Shown: positions 20,894-31,524, counted from the stretch's first letter. The stretch: 64,000 bases of DNA from Rhynchopus sp. YZ270_cl-10 (GCA_964035575.1 OZ037902.1:620001-684000); one strand, 5' to 3'. Program-made: numbers and translations. Notes: a model not told the origin generated them from the sequence alone.

Positions 20894-22058
20894 CCAGCTC
20901 AGTCACTTTCAATAGACGTGTATTATAAAAAGAGAGAAACGGGTAAAACAAAGAGAAAAAAGGAAAAAAGGAAAAAGACACCGTAAAGATGAGTGTTGCT
21001 TGTTGTGCAGGCATCTCCATCTTCACTATCGAACATGAATGGAACTCGCGTTCACACACATTGTCGATAAAGGTAGAAAAATAAGGTTCTGTGACCAGGT
21101 CGAGGATGTGTATCTCAGAAGATACACAATCCACAACCTGTACCACGTGACTGGTTTGTGCCACAGAACGTTAGAAAACAGGGTAGAGCATAAGGGGCAG
21201 AAGGTGTGCAGGGGTACACCATCAGATCTTAGATTTTGGGAGGAAGCTAAAAGAAATGACAACTTGAAAGAGGTTATGTGCCCAGGATGTGCACACATTT
21301 CATCAAGAGCTAGGGGGAATGGGAAATAGGGAGCAGACCAAAAAGGGGTGCTGGGATACTTACAAAGAGGGGCAGAGAGAAGCGTGCCGCCATCCAGTGT
21401 GTCTCGTGGACATATAATGGCGGTGTACTTCTCGAGCAACTCTTCGCAAAAACATGGCGACTCCGCACAGCTCAGGGCTTGTGTTGCTGTAGTACTATCT
21501 GCAGTGACAGGGTTGCATGCACATTAAGACATCAAAACTCTCAGAAGGCATGCAAGACGACAGTCAAATGCAACAAGTACTCACTCTGTCTAGTACGACA
21601 CATCCTACTCACATAAATGTGCAATAATGAAAAAAAAACACATGAAAAGAGAGACGTGCACGAAAGAAGCCATTCAACTAGATACCATTACAAACTAGTT
21701 GACCCATAAATAATGATAAAATTCTTTCAAAAAAAGAAAGAGGTGAGGGAATGCAAAAGCTTTTCTCAAAGCCCATGTGCAGAATGCATCACGAGGTTTG
21801 AAATCGAAAAGAGCTGGCAAAAAAAAAAACAAAAAATCACTCGATCCCGCGTACCCTGCAAATGTGCAGATGCGTCAAAAAATAAAACAGACACTGTGCA
21901 CAAGGATACAACGTCAAATAATAAAAATCGCATGATGCAGACCTCTTAGCCACATCGACAAAACAAACAAGATAACTTCAATTTTCGAAAATGTGATGAC
22001 CACATCCACATCAACGACTCGCCGACGCACCAGCATCATCCGTTCAAAACGAAAACGC
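20894..22058. other. Non-coding spacer downstream of the pacifastin-like gene
   Basis: No exon or known RNA was recognised. Because the neighbouring gene is on the minus strand, this is its 3' side. Confidence 0.45.
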
Positions 22059-25000
22059 CTACAGGCATGTCTGAGAGTCGAGACACGCAATCCTGGTGCA
22101 TCCGAGAGCTCCGTCAGTACAGGAGCAAGTGTTGCAGTCGTTCGTGCCCTCATCCTTTCCAGTCCATCCGTCAGCAACAACAGTTCCGCACTGAAGCTCA
22201 CAGGACTTCTTTGTAGGGCAAGGCAGGTCAGGGCACGCAATCAGAGTGCAGCGAAGGAGACCACTCTCCATGCAGCCACATGTGTTGCAGGCGTTGTCAC
22301 CCTCGTCGTTTCCACTCCATCCGACAGGAACAACAGTGCCACATCCAAGAGTGCAAGTGGTGGGCTCAGGCTTCGGGCATTCCTTGCTGTTGGGGCAACT
22401 CATCTTTGTGCACGCAAGACCGCCATCTCTGCAGGAGCAAGTGTTGCAGTCGTTCGTGCCCTCATCCTTTCCAGTCCATCCGTCAGCAACAACAGTTCCG
22501 CACTGAAGTTCACAGGACTTCTTTGTCGGGCAAGGCAGGTCAGGGCACGCAATCAGCGTGCAGCGAAGGAGACCACTCTCCATGCAGCCACATGTGTTGC
22601 AGGCGTTGTTACCCTCGTCGTTTCCACTCCATCCGACAGGAACAACAGTGCCACATCCAAGAGTGCAGGTGGTCGGCTCAGGCTTCGGGCACTCCTTGCT
22701 GTTGGGGCAACCCATCTTTGTGCACGCAAGACCTCCATCTCTGCAGGAGCAAGTGTTGCAGTCGTTCGTGCCCTCGTCCTTTCCAGTCCATCCGTCAGCA
22801 ACAACAGTTCCGCACTGAAGCTCACAGGACTTCTTTGCTGGGCAAGGCAGGTCAGGGCATGCAATCAGAGTGCAAATGAGGTTGCCGCTCTCAGTGCAGC
22901 TGCAGGTGTTGCAGGCGTTGTCACCCTCGTCGTGTCCACCCCATCCGACAGGAACAACAGTGCCACATCCAAGAGTGCAGGTGGTGGGCTCAGGCTTCGG
23001 GCATTCCTTGCTGTTGGGGCAACCCATCTTTGTGCACGCAAGACCTCCATCTCTGCAGGAGCAAGTGTTGCAGTCGTTCGTGCCCTCATCCTTTCCAGTC
23101 CATCCATCAGCAACAATAGTTCCGCACTGAAGTTCACAGGACTTCTTTGCTGGGCAAGGCAGGTCAGGGCATGCAACCAGAGTGCAAATGAGGTTGCCGC
23201 TCTCAGTGCAGCTGCAGGTGTTGCAGGCGTTGTCACCCTCGTCGTGTCCACCCCATCCGACAGGAACAACAGTGCCACATCCAAGAGTGCAGGTGGTCGG
23301 CTCAGGCTTCGGGCATTCCTTGCTGTTGGGGCAACCCATCTTTGTGCACGCAAGACCTCCATCTCTGCAGGAGCAAGTGTTGCAGTCGTTCGTGCCCTCA
23401 TCCTTTCCAGTCCATCCGTCAGCAACAACAGTTCCGCACTGAAGCTCACAGGACTTCTTTGCTGGGCAAGGCAGGTCAGGGCACGCAATCAGAGTGCAGC
23501 GAAGGAGACCACTCTCCATGCAGCCACATGTGTTGCAGGCGTTGTCACCCTCGTCGTTTCCACTCCATCCGACAGGAACAACAGTGCCACATCCAAGAGT
23601 GCAGGTGGTCGGCTCAGGCTTCGGGCACTCCTTGCTGTTGGGGCAACCCATCTTTGTGCACGCAAGACCTCCATCTCTGCAGGAGCAAGTGTTGCAGTCG
23701 TTCGTGCCCTCGTCCTTTCCAGTCCATCCATCAGCAACAACAGTTCCGCACTGAAGCTCACAGGACTTCTTTGCTGGGCAAGGCAGGTTGGGGCACGCAA
23801 TCAGAGTGCAAATGAGGTTGCCGCTCTCAGTGCAGCTGCAGGTGTTGCAGGCGTTGTCACCCTCGTCGTTTCCACTCCATCCGACAGGAACAACAGTGCC
23901 ACATCCAAGAGTGCAAGTGGTGGGCTCAGGCTTCGGGCATTCCTTGCTGTTGGGGCAACTCATCTTTGTGCACGCAAGACCGCCATCTCTGCAGGAGCAA
24001 GTGTTGCAGTCGTTCGTGCCCTCATCCTTTCCAGTCCATCCGTCAGCAACAACAGTTCCGCACTGAAGTTCACAGGACTTCTTTGTCGGGCAAGGCAGGT
24101 CAGGGCACGCAATCAGCGTGCAGCGAAGGAGACCACTCTCCATGCAGCCACATGTGTTGCAGGCGTTGTTACCCTCGTCGTTTCCACTCCATCCGACAGG
24201 AACAACAGTGCCACATCCAAGAGTGCAGGTGGTCGGCTCAGGCTTCGGGCACTCCTTGCTGTTGGGGCAACCCATCTTTGTGCACGCAAGACCTCCATCT
24301 CTGCAGGAGCAAGTGTTGCAGTCGTTCGTGCCCTCGTCCTTTCCAGTCCATCCGTCAGCAACAACAGTTCCGCACTGAAGCTCACAGGACTTCTTTGCTG
24401 GGCAAGGCAGGTCAGGGCATGCAATCAGAGTGCAAATGAGGTTGCCGCTCTCAGTGCAGCTGCAGGTGTTGCAGGCGTTGTCACCCTCGTCGTGTCCACC
24501 CCATCCGACAGGAACAACAGTGCCACATCCAAGAGTGCAGGTGGTGGGCTCAGGCTTCGGGCATTCCTTGCTGTTGGGGCAACCCATCTTTGTGCACGCA
24601 AGACCTCCATCTCTGCAGGAGCAAGTGTTGCAGTCGTTCGTGCCCTCATCCTTTCCAGTCCATCCATCAGCAACAATAGTTCCGCACTGAAGTTCACAGG
24701 ACTTCTTTGCTGGGCAAGGCAGGTCAGGGCATGCAACCAGAGTGCAAATGAGGTTGCCGCTCTCAGTGCAGCTGCAGGTGTTGCAGGCGTTGTCACCCTC
24801 GTCGTGTCCACCCCATCCGACAGGAACAACAGTGCCACATCCAAGAGTGCAGGTGGTCGGCTCAGGCTTCGGGCATTCCTTGCTGTTGGGGCAACCCATC
24901 TTTGTGCACGCAAGACCTCCATCTCTGCAGGAGCAAGTGTTGCAGTCGTTCGTGCCCTCATCCTTTCCAGTCCATCCGTCAGCAACAACAGTTCCGCACT

Positions 25001-26534
25001 GAAGCTCACAGGACTTCTTTGCTGGGCAAGGCAGGTCAGGGCACGCAATCAGAGTGCAGCGAAGGAGACCACTCTCCATGCAGCCACATGTGTTGCAGGC
25101 GTTGTCACCCTCGTCGTTTCCACTCCATCCGACAGGAACAACAGTGCCACATCCAAGAGTGCAGGTGGTCGGCTCAGGCTTCGGGCACTCCTTGCTGTTG
25201 GGGCAACCCATCTTTGTGCACGCAAGACCTCCATCTCTGCAGGAGCAAGTGTTGCAGTCGTTCGTGCCCTCGTCCTTTCCAGTCCATCCATCAGCAACAA
25301 CAGTTCCGCACTGAAGCTCACAGGACTTCTTTGCTGGGCAAGGCAGGTTGGGGCACGCAATCAGAGTGCAAATGAGGTTGCCGCTCTCAGTGCAGCTGCA
25401 GGTGTTGCAGGCGTTGTCACCCTCGTCGTTTCCACTCCATCCGACAGGAACAACAGTGCCACATCCAAGAGTGCAAGTGGTGGGCTCAGGCTTCGGGCAT
25501 TCCTTGCTGTTGGGGCAACTCATCTTTGTGCACGCAAGACCGCCATCTCTGCAGGAGCAAGTGTTGCAGTCGTTCGTGCCCTCATCCTTTCCAGTCCATC
25601 CGTCAGCAACAACAGTTCCGCACTGAAGTTCACAGGACTTCTTTGTCGGGCAAGGCAGGTCAGGGCACGCAATCAGCGTGCAGCGAAGGAGACCACTCTC
25701 CATGCAGCCACATGTGTTGCAGGCGTTGTTACCCTCGTCGTTTCCACTCCATCCGACAGGAACAACAGTGCCACATCCAAGAGTGCAGGTGGTCGGCTCA
25801 GGCTTCGGGCACTCCTTGCTGTTGGGGCAACCCATCTTTGTGCACGCAAGACCTCCATCTCTGCAGGAGCAAGTGTTGCAGTCGTTCGTGCCCTCGTCCT
25901 TTCCAGTCCATCCATCAGCAACAACAGTTCCGCACTGAAGCTCACAGGACTTCTTTGCTGGGCAAGGCAGGTTGGGGCACGCAATCAGAGTGCAAATGAG
26001 GTTGCCGCTCTCAGTGCAGCTGCAGGTGTTGCAGGCGTTGTCACCCTCGTCGTTTCCACTCCATCCGACAGGAACAACAGTGCCACATCCAAGAGTGCAG
26101 GTGGTGGGCTCAGGCTTCGGGCATTCCTTGCTGTTGGGGCAACCCATCTTTGTGCACGCAAGACCTCCGCCGATGCAGTTGCACATGTTGCAGTCGTTCG
26201 TGCCCTCGTCGTTGCCCATCCATCCGTTTGCAACAACAGTTCCGCACTGCAGAGTGCATGTCTCCTGCTTGGGTTGGACACACAGCGGTGTGTGGTGCGT
26301 ACCGTCGCCCTCACACAAAAGGTGGTCTTGACAGTGCTGGGCACGGCATGGACGTGCACCGCCACAGGTCTCACCCTCTGCACGCTTCGGCACACAGACA
26401 GAGTAGAACGAGAGGCAGTGGCCGTACCATTCAAGCGGACGGCACCACTCGCTTGGTGCGCAGTCGTCGTTGGCCCAGCACTGCTGAGCTGAGACAGCCG
26501 CAACAGCTGTGAGGAGCAGTGTCGTGCGTAGCAT
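22059..26534 (-). CDS. Secreted tandem pacifastin-like repeat protein (1,491 residues, 27 repeats)
   Basis: The start is the ATG at 26534, which gives a clean signal peptide (MLRTTLLLTAVAAVSA then QQCW); the frame runs further upstream but that part is not protein-like. Residues 17-92 are a Cys-rich N-domain. Then come 27 repeats of about 52 residues in strict alternation: 14 of type A (CGTVVADGW..DCNTCSC..GGLACTKMGC, linker CPKPEPT) and 13 of type B (CGTVVPVGW..ACNTCSC..GNLICTLIAC, linker CPAKKS). The pattern C-x17-C-N-x-C-x-C-x(2-4)-G-x(2-3)-C-T-x3-C is the pacifastin signature, with a longer first spacing than the usual 9-12. In pacifastin inhibitors the scissile bond follows the residue after the C-T pair; here that residue is Lys in A, Leu in B and Arg in the last repeat (CTRIAC). 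A VWC-like fold is the alternative. The likely role is an extracellular protease-inhibitor polyprotein or cell-surface/matrix protein (inference). Confidence 0.8.
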   Translation of the reverse strand: MLRTTLLLTAVAAVSAQQCWANDDCAPSEWCRPLEWYGHCLSFYSVCVPKRAEGETCGGARPCRAQHCQDHLLCEGDGTHHTPLCVQPKQETCTLQCGTVVANGWMGNDEGTNDCNMCNCIGGGLACTKMGCPNSKECPKPEPTTCTLGCGTVVPVGWSGNDEGDNACNTCSCTESGNLICTLIACPNLPCPAKKSCELQCGTVVADGWTGKDEGTNDCNTCSCRDGGLACTKMGCPNSKECPKPEPTTCTLGCGTVVPVGWSGNDEGNNACNTCGCMESGLLRCTLIACPDLPCPTKKSCELQCGTVVADGWTGKDEGTNDCNTCSCRDGGLACTKMSCPNSKECPKPEPTTCTLGCGTVVPVGWSGNDEGDNACNTCSCTESGNLICTLIACPNLPCPAKKSCELQCGTVVADGWTGKDEGTNDCNTCSCRDGGLACTKMGCPNSKECPKPEPTTCTLGCGTVVPVGWSGNDEGDNACNTCGCMESGLLRCTLIACPDLPCPAKKSCELQCGTVVADGWTGKDEGTNDCNTCSCRDGGLACTKMGCPNSKECPKPEPTTCTLGCGTVVPVGWGGHDEGDNACNTCSCTESGNLICTLVACPDLPCPAKKSCELQCGTIVADGWTGKDEGTNDCNTCSCRDGGLACTKMGCPNSKECPKPEPTTCTLGCGTVVPVGWGGHDEGDNACNTCSCTESGNLICTLIACPDLPCPAKKSCELQCGTVVADGWTGKDEGTNDCNTCSCRDGGLACTKMGCPNSKECPKPEPTTCTLGCGTVVPVGWSGNDEGNNACNTCGCMESGLLRCTLIACPDLPCPTKKSCELQCGTVVADGWTGKDEGTNDCNTCSCRDGGLACTKMSCPNSKECPKPEPTTCTLGCGTVVPVGWSGNDEGDNACNTCSCTESGNLICTLIACPNLPCPAKKSCELQCGTVVADGWTGKDEGTNDCNTCSCRDGGLACTKMGCPNSKECPKPEPTTCTLGCGTVVPVGWSGNDEGDNACNTCGCMESGLLRCTLIACPDLPCPAKKSCELQCGTVVADGWTGKDEGTNDCNTCSCRDGGLACTKMGCPNSKECPKPEPTTCTLGCGTVVPVGWGGHDEGDNACNTCSCTESGNLICTLVACPDLPCPAKKSCELQCGTIVADGWTGKDEGTNDCNTCSCRDGGLACTKMGCPNSKECPKPEPTTCTLGCGTVVPVGWGGHDEGDNACNTCSCTESGNLICTLIACPDLPCPAKKSCELQCGTVVADGWTGKDEGTNDCNTCSCRDGGLACTKMGCPNSKECPKPEPTTCTLGCGTVVPVGWSGNDEGNNACNTCGCMESGLLRCTLIACPDLPCPTKKSCELQCGTVVADGWTGKDEGTNDCNTCSCRDGGLACTKMSCPNSKECPKPEPTTCTLGCGTVVPVGWSGNDEGDNACNTCGCMESGLLRCTLIACPDLPCPTKKSCELQCGTVVADGWTGKDEGTNDCNTCSCTDGALGCTRIACLDSQTCL
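22250..25990 (-). repeat. 1,560-bp higher-order repeat inside the pacifastin-like gene
   Basis: Variants of the A and B repeats (for example GGHDEG, CGCMESG, CGTIV, TKMSCP) recur in the same order every ten repeats, i.e. every 520 codons. Two full copies and a partial third are present, nearly identical at the DNA level (for instance 22553-22864 matches 24113-24424 and 25673-25984). This points to recent unequal exchange. Boundaries are approximate. Confidence 0.85.
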
Positions 26535-27796
26535 TGGAGCAAGGTATGTGTTTGTATCAAAAGAGTATCTGTGGGGTGACGTGGCTGAGGTGATGGGAGG
26601 AATATTAGAGTGATACATCATGTGAAGCGTGCCCAACTCAAGCGGTGCAGAGGGAAGATTGCCTCCCCGTTGCAATTTATCTTTGGACGTGTATGTAGTC
26701 CAAGCTGCAGATGTGGATTGCATCGTGATGTGGTGTGATGTGGTGCAGTGTGAATGTGCACAGATTGTGGAGCCACCTTGGGTCAAAAGTTGTTGTGATT
26801 TGCTGTGCTGTGCTCTTCACAACAGCATGTTGAGAGGAGCATCTGCGCCCACCTAGACTAGGGATAGAGCGCACATTACAGCACCTTCCCTGTGCGGGCG
26901 GCGGTTCAACTTCACAGCAAGACACAGCAAGCAGTCGTAGTCAGATGGCTGATCCTGCACTTTGAGACTCATAATCTATGTCAACACAGGACACACCTTG
27001 CTGGGGCGTGCCTTCAGGAGTCATTTAAGGTCATCATGAACGTGTGGTGTGTGGTATGTGGGATATGGCTGTTTGCGTTGTGTCAGCAGTCAGGTGAGGT
27101 TGGAATGTATCCACAGCGTTGCTTCGGCTTGGCTAGGGCGGTTCCAGGATTTCATCATGCACAACAGAGGAGGGGTGGAAAGGTGGGGAACAGAAGTGTT
27201 TCAGACAAAGCGGTTAAAGTATGTGCTCATGGTCGAGACTCACATTGGTGCCAGCACTGACAATTAAAAGGTTTTCATCATGATTTCGTGTCGATGTTGG
27301 CGTTTTTTATGGGTAAGCAAAAGGGAAGGGATTGGTGTCGTTTGTTTTGCGCATCACTTTGTTCGATGAAGAAAAGTGCGGATAAACAATGTTGTTCGTA
27401 ACTCTTGGTATCTTCCGCTTCCCCTTTCTGATGTCAAACACATCATAAGAGGGAAGGCAAAAGCCGCACCAAAAGGTAGAAGAAAACCCCAAAAAAGCAA
27501 AGAGTAAGCTGGCGAAGAGAAGATGTGTTTTGGAAACACGGTTAAAAAAAGAAAGCAAAGTTGTGAACGGTAACGTGCAGACGCCTCATGGACGCAGGCA
27601 CACGACAAGAAATCCCAAGGTGAAGAGCAAAGCTAGCTCAATGTCTCCACAATACCAAGTGTTGCAGGGTGCACAGGAAGTGGACGGCACATTGCACATC
27701 CCTCTTTCCTTCCCGATCCTGTCCGAAAAATAATAAGAAAGTCAAAGTGAAGGTGAAAGTCGCACATCACCTAAAGGCCGAAAGACACAAAGCAGC
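26535..27796. other. Spacer between the pacifastin-like and GST genes
   Basis: Minus-strand CAG sites (for example ACGTCACCCCACAG near 26571) upstream of the signal-peptide ATG are possible acceptors. No other exon was recognised. Confidence 0.4.
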
Positions 27797-28441
27797 TCAT
27801 GCCTTGAAGACAGTGCGAAGGCCCTCTGCAGACGCGTAGTACTCCTTCACCTTCGGGTGGTTTGCAACCACAGCCTTGTGTGCAGCAAGGTTCTTGAACG
27901 ACACCAGTGCGTCCGACGGGATGCCTTCAAAGAACCCAGACACAAGGAAGTGCACGGCTGTGAAGACCGACAGGTCTGCCACTGTCAGGGAGTCACCCAC
28001 AGCGTACTTCTTCCCCGCAAGACGCGAGTCCAGGAAGACAAGCCACTTGTGCAGGTCCCCACCCTCAGCAACAGCTGTCGCAGCGAATTCCTTCTTCTCC
28101 GCATCGTCCGTCAGCGCAAAGAACTTCCCCAGAACTGTGAAGAGCTCCCCTGCGTAGTCAATCGTCTCGTCCACACTCAGCGCCACACGTGCATCCTCGG
28201 GGTACAGGTTCGTCAGTCTCCCGACGTAGCGCAGGATTGCGTTGCTCTGTCCCACCACCTCCCCGTCCACATGCAGAAGCGGCAGCTGCTGTGGGGCCAC
28301 CTTCGCCTTCAGACTCGCTCCCCACGTCGGGAAGTCAATGTGTTCATCCTCAAACGCAAGGCCACCGATGTGTGCGGCAAGACGGACTGCCTCGGGCTTC
28401 GTGGGGAAGGGGAAGTACACAAGCTTCAGGGTCGGTGCCAT
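27797..28441 (-). CDS. Glutathione S-transferase, sigma-like
   Basis: This is a complete 214-residue single-exon gene, the usual length for a cytosolic GST. The N-terminal thioredoxin-fold domain has a Tyr near residue 9 (KLVYFPFPTKPEAVRLAA), the place of the catalytic Tyr in alpha/mu/pi/sigma classes; then QLPLLHVDG with the cis-Pro before the glutathione-binding strand; then GQSNAILRYVG, the QSxAIxRY glutathione-gamma-glutamyl site. The C-terminal helical domain includes KKYAVGDSLTVADLSVFTAV, the conserved GDxxTxAD N-capping box. It should conjugate glutathione to electrophiles or act as a GSH-dependent isomerase in the cytosol. There is no targeting signal. This is the best-conserved enzyme in the window and shows normal codon use. 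Confidence 0.93.
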   Translation of the reverse strand: MAPTLKLVYFPFPTKPEAVRLAAHIGGLAFEDEHIDFPTWGASLKAKVAPQQLPLLHVDGEVVGQSNAILRYVGRLTNLYPEDARVALSVDETIDYAGELFTVLGKFFALTDDAEKKEFAATAVAEGGDLHKWLVFLDSRLAGKKYAVGDSLTVADLSVFTAVHFLVSGFFEGIPSDALVSFKNLAAHKAVVANHPKVKEYYASAEGLRTVFKA

Positions 28442-29896
28442 TTTGTGTGGTGAGGGTGGGGGTTGTTGTGTTGTTCAAAAAGTCTGGTTGGGTTTGTCAG
28501 TAGAGATGGGTGAGGACAGAGCTGTTGTCTCTAGGGCACGCAAAATCTCGCAATACTTAGCGGCCCTCTCGAGGTTTACGAAGGAAAACCACGGAGGTAT
28601 TTGAAGCTGCTTTTTGAGGGTTATGCTCTCCTTTAATATGCACTCATTAACAAAACCTAAGATGAACGCACCTCCCACACAAGCGTCTTTAGCACTAATA
28701 TATACCAATGTGTGGCCGACGACTCCCAAAATAGCAGAAAAAATAGCAGAAAGTAGCACAAAAATAGCACCCCCCTTTCAGCCACACCATCGTAGTTATG
28801 GTGAAGGGACACGATGGGTTTGAAATTTGGTTCAGTCACACCATCCTCTCAGAACGTAGAATAATCAACAAAAGGGGGGCTTCTCACTCAGCCCCTTAGA
28901 AACTGAAGGTGGTAAAGCGCAGAAAGACCAGGAGTGTGGTTAAAGCAAATAAAAGAGAGAAGCTTTGAAGAGGGAGAAAAGGATGAGGGGGAGACTTTCT
29001 TTTTTTTCTTTTTTTGAATACAATCAAAATACAACATGTAACAAGACAGAATAGAGAGAATAAAAGTTTGTAAAAAATAAAGGATAACTCTAAGCCTTGC
29101 TTAGTCACCCATATAGCGCGTTGGGGGAAGGCCCTTTAATGAAGAGTGCAAAATCTCTGGGAGATAAAGGCACGAAAGAGGTGGCCTGGTTCTATGACAA
29201 AATAAAATAATAATAAAACGCGATGAAATGTGCTTTTCGCGCACAATACACCTCTTGGAGAGAAGGGGGAGGGTTGATTTTTTTTTTGAAAAATAAAATC
29301 AAGTAGAAATTTTAATCTGTTATCAGTCAGACACTATGTCACCAAAAAAACGCTGGAGAGAAAAAAGGAAAAGCAGAGGGGAAAGAGGCTGGGGTGGGTA
29401 AAAGACGAATCTAAGCTTTTTTTTTGCTGAGATCATCTAAAAACGAAAGGCCGAAAAATATGGAAATGGTTGTCCCATCGCAGGCTACCTCCGACTGACC
29501 CATATACGATGCCAGCCATACGGATGAAAGCACAAAGTACCCTGCGGTCACCAACAAATCAAAAAAAATATGGATCTGGTGAGAGGGATCATCTCGATAG
29601 GTGCAATACTGGGGTTCCCCTTTTTTTCGGGGTTTTTTGTGGACAAAAAACGTTTTAATAAAAACACAGAATTTCTGCAATAAAAAGGTGTCCTCCACGA
29701 GTCTAAGATCTTTCTTCTCAACAGCATCTAAAGGTCGCAAAAGGGAAAACAACGTTAAAATTGGAAAGTGTTGGTAACCTAATTCCTGAAGGGACCCCTC
29801 GCAGCCGTGAGGGAAACACTCTTCAGCGGGTAACAAATCACCTCAGAAAAGCTGGGTATTGCACGGTGCGGAAACTTTTTTAACATTGTTTTTTTT
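28442..29896. other. Spacer with possible membrane-protein remnants and MITE-like ends
   Basis: At about 28770-28789 the end CTTTCAGCCACACCA matches the termini of MITE-1, with a poor partner near 28706. At 29411-29620 the minus strand has the hydrophobic segment DLLVTAGYFVLSSVWLASYM, similar in part to the out-of-frame remnant at 14.1 kb. Neither has a convincing start, and no full gene can be built. Confidence 0.3.
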
Positions 29897-30910
29897 TTAA
29901 CCCTTTAAGGACCAGAGGGGACATATATGTCCACGCAACCACCTAAATTGGCTTCCACTAGGACTTTTTGAAGATTTTTTTTTTTTAATGAGAAGCTTTT
30001 GTGCGAAATCTTTCAAAAGACGCAAGATTCGATTTTTTTTGACGCTCTCATCCCCTCTCATCCACACCCGGCATTATCACATAATAGGGTATTTTGGGTC
30101 ATTTTTTGGGAATAATGTACCATTCTGACGCACTTGAGTCATCAGAGGATTCAAACTTTGGTGTGCAGGGAACCATTTTGTACGGTCTTCAGAACGAAAC
30201 TAAAATAATGGAAAATACCCGCGACTGGGCAAAGTAACACGCGTAGTTGCAGTTCCTGACCCTGAACTGGATGTGCCTCTTCTCCGTGTATTTATTGCAT
30301 TTTGTCTTTTGAGGAACATTGTACAGAAAATCTATATCAACACGGTCAAGGTACAGAGACACTGGCAGGAGGGTGTTGGTCGACAACTTCTTCTTGCTTG
30401 GGAAACAGGCGTCTGAAAACAGATTACATGTGCGTGGGATGCGGCGTTCACCTTTGTTCAGCACCATGCCAAGTTGGCCAAAAGTCCCAAAAGCCCCAAC
30501 TTTTGTACTGTCCAACCTCTGTACAATTACGGTATATGTAGTTGGTTGGTACCTTCTCTCCATGCAGTGAGACATTATCTACTAGGACTTTTTGATCGAT
30601 TTTTTTTTTCTTTTGAAAGATTTTGAACCGATCTTTCAAATAAAGCCATTTTCGAAAACCGAAAAAACAGGTGCGCAGCCGGAATAATTTTTTTTCTTCA
30701 AAATTTTCAGAAAAAAATATCAGCTCCCCTCAATTTTCCATTTTCCATTTTTCTCATTTTATTTCGATTTCTGCTCCATTTGAAAGATCTGCTCAAAATC
30801 TTTCAATTGCGGCCAGGTACGATCAAAAATATGCATCGGATCTCATTTTACCTATGGGAGAGAAGATCCTAGCAAATCGAAAAAATCGGTCGTGGTCCAT
30901 AAAGGGTTAA
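29897..30910. mobile_element. piggyBac-like non-autonomous element (about 1.0 kb)
   Basis: TTAA flanks both ends (29897-29900 and 30907-30910). The termini are CCCTTTAAGGACCA on the left and TGGTCCATAAAGGG on the right, matching at 13 of 14 positions, as in piggyBac elements. Sub-terminal stretches also share CTAGGACTTTTTGA with T-rich tails. No transposase frame is present. An internal segment (about 30441-30545) matches 37129-37225, next to another TTAA-CCC end at 37080. The element is structurally whole at both ends. Confidence 0.75.
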
Positions 30911-31005
30911 AGGCTCTTTTCTCAGTTCTATCATTCGCTGTTGGACTCTAGATGTTGGGTGGGTAGGTGTTGTGGGAGAAAAAAGGTGTGAATATGTGAA
31001 CACCC

Positions 31006-31524
31006 CTACCCCTGTGGGCGGCCCATCCGCATCTGTAAGACCTTTTCCTTCTTCGCAACCAGCTCCTCCCATTGGTGCATCTTTGCCTCAAGCAGACGTG
31101 CCTTTTCACCCTCCTCCCTGAGGAGCCGTTCCTGCACCGCCCTGAGGCGTTGCTCTTCAAACTCCCGCTGCCGGGCCTGCTCGCTGTCGCGCTGTCGGGA
31201 GGCTCCCTTTTGCTGCAACTGCTGCTCAAAGCGTGCCGTCGCAGTCGCCCCCACTGGGCTGTTTCTTCCCCCCGCCGCCGGAACTGCAGACGACACCCAC
31301 GGCACTGCCACCACGGTGCCACGTGGTGTTCGCTGTGGTGTTGTGGGCCGTGTCCCCTCCTGTCGTGGCACGGCGGGCTTCCTGCTCTCGTTGTACCGGC
31401 GGCCCCCGGAGGAGGTGGAGTTGGTAGTGGCGGTGGCAGTCGTGGCAGCTGTGGACGTGCTGCTGTGGTTGACGACAGCGGGGGTCGTGGGGGTGGCGGT
31501 GCGCCGGGCGGCAGCCTTCTTCAT
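31006..31524 (-). CDS. Small basic protein with a C-terminal coiled coil (172 residues)
   Basis: The ATG is 23 bases after CACCCCACCACAG, a likely acceptor. Residues 1-90 are rich in T, A, P, S and R and probably disordered (MKKAAARRTATPTTPAVV). Residues about 100-165 form a charged helix (FEQQLQQKGASRQRDSEQAR ... EEGEKARLLEAKMHQWEELV), a probable coiled coil. No family was recognised. It sits upstream of nothing obviously related; the PDZ gene lies 0.9 kb further right in the same orientation. Confidence 0.55.
   Translation of the reverse strand: MKKAAARRTATPTTPAVVNHSSTSTAATTATATTNSTSSGGRRYNESRKPAVPRQEGTRPTTPQRTPRGTVVAVPWVSSAVPAAGGRNSPVGATATARFEQQLQQKGASRQRDSEQARQREFEEQRLRAVQERLLREEGEKARLLEAKMHQWEELVAKKEKVLQMRMGRPQG

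Noticed and set aside
21993-26492. A 1,499-codon plus-strand frame opposite the pacifastin-like gene
   Set aside because: It is the antisense of a repeat whose period is a multiple of three, so one stop-free antisense unit stays open throughout. It has no signal peptide, no Cys pattern and no domain; the sense frame has all of these.
26535-26786. An 84-codon upstream extension of the pacifastin-like frame
   Set aside because: It precedes a perfect signal peptide, is His/Thr-rich without pattern, and would hide the signal sequence.
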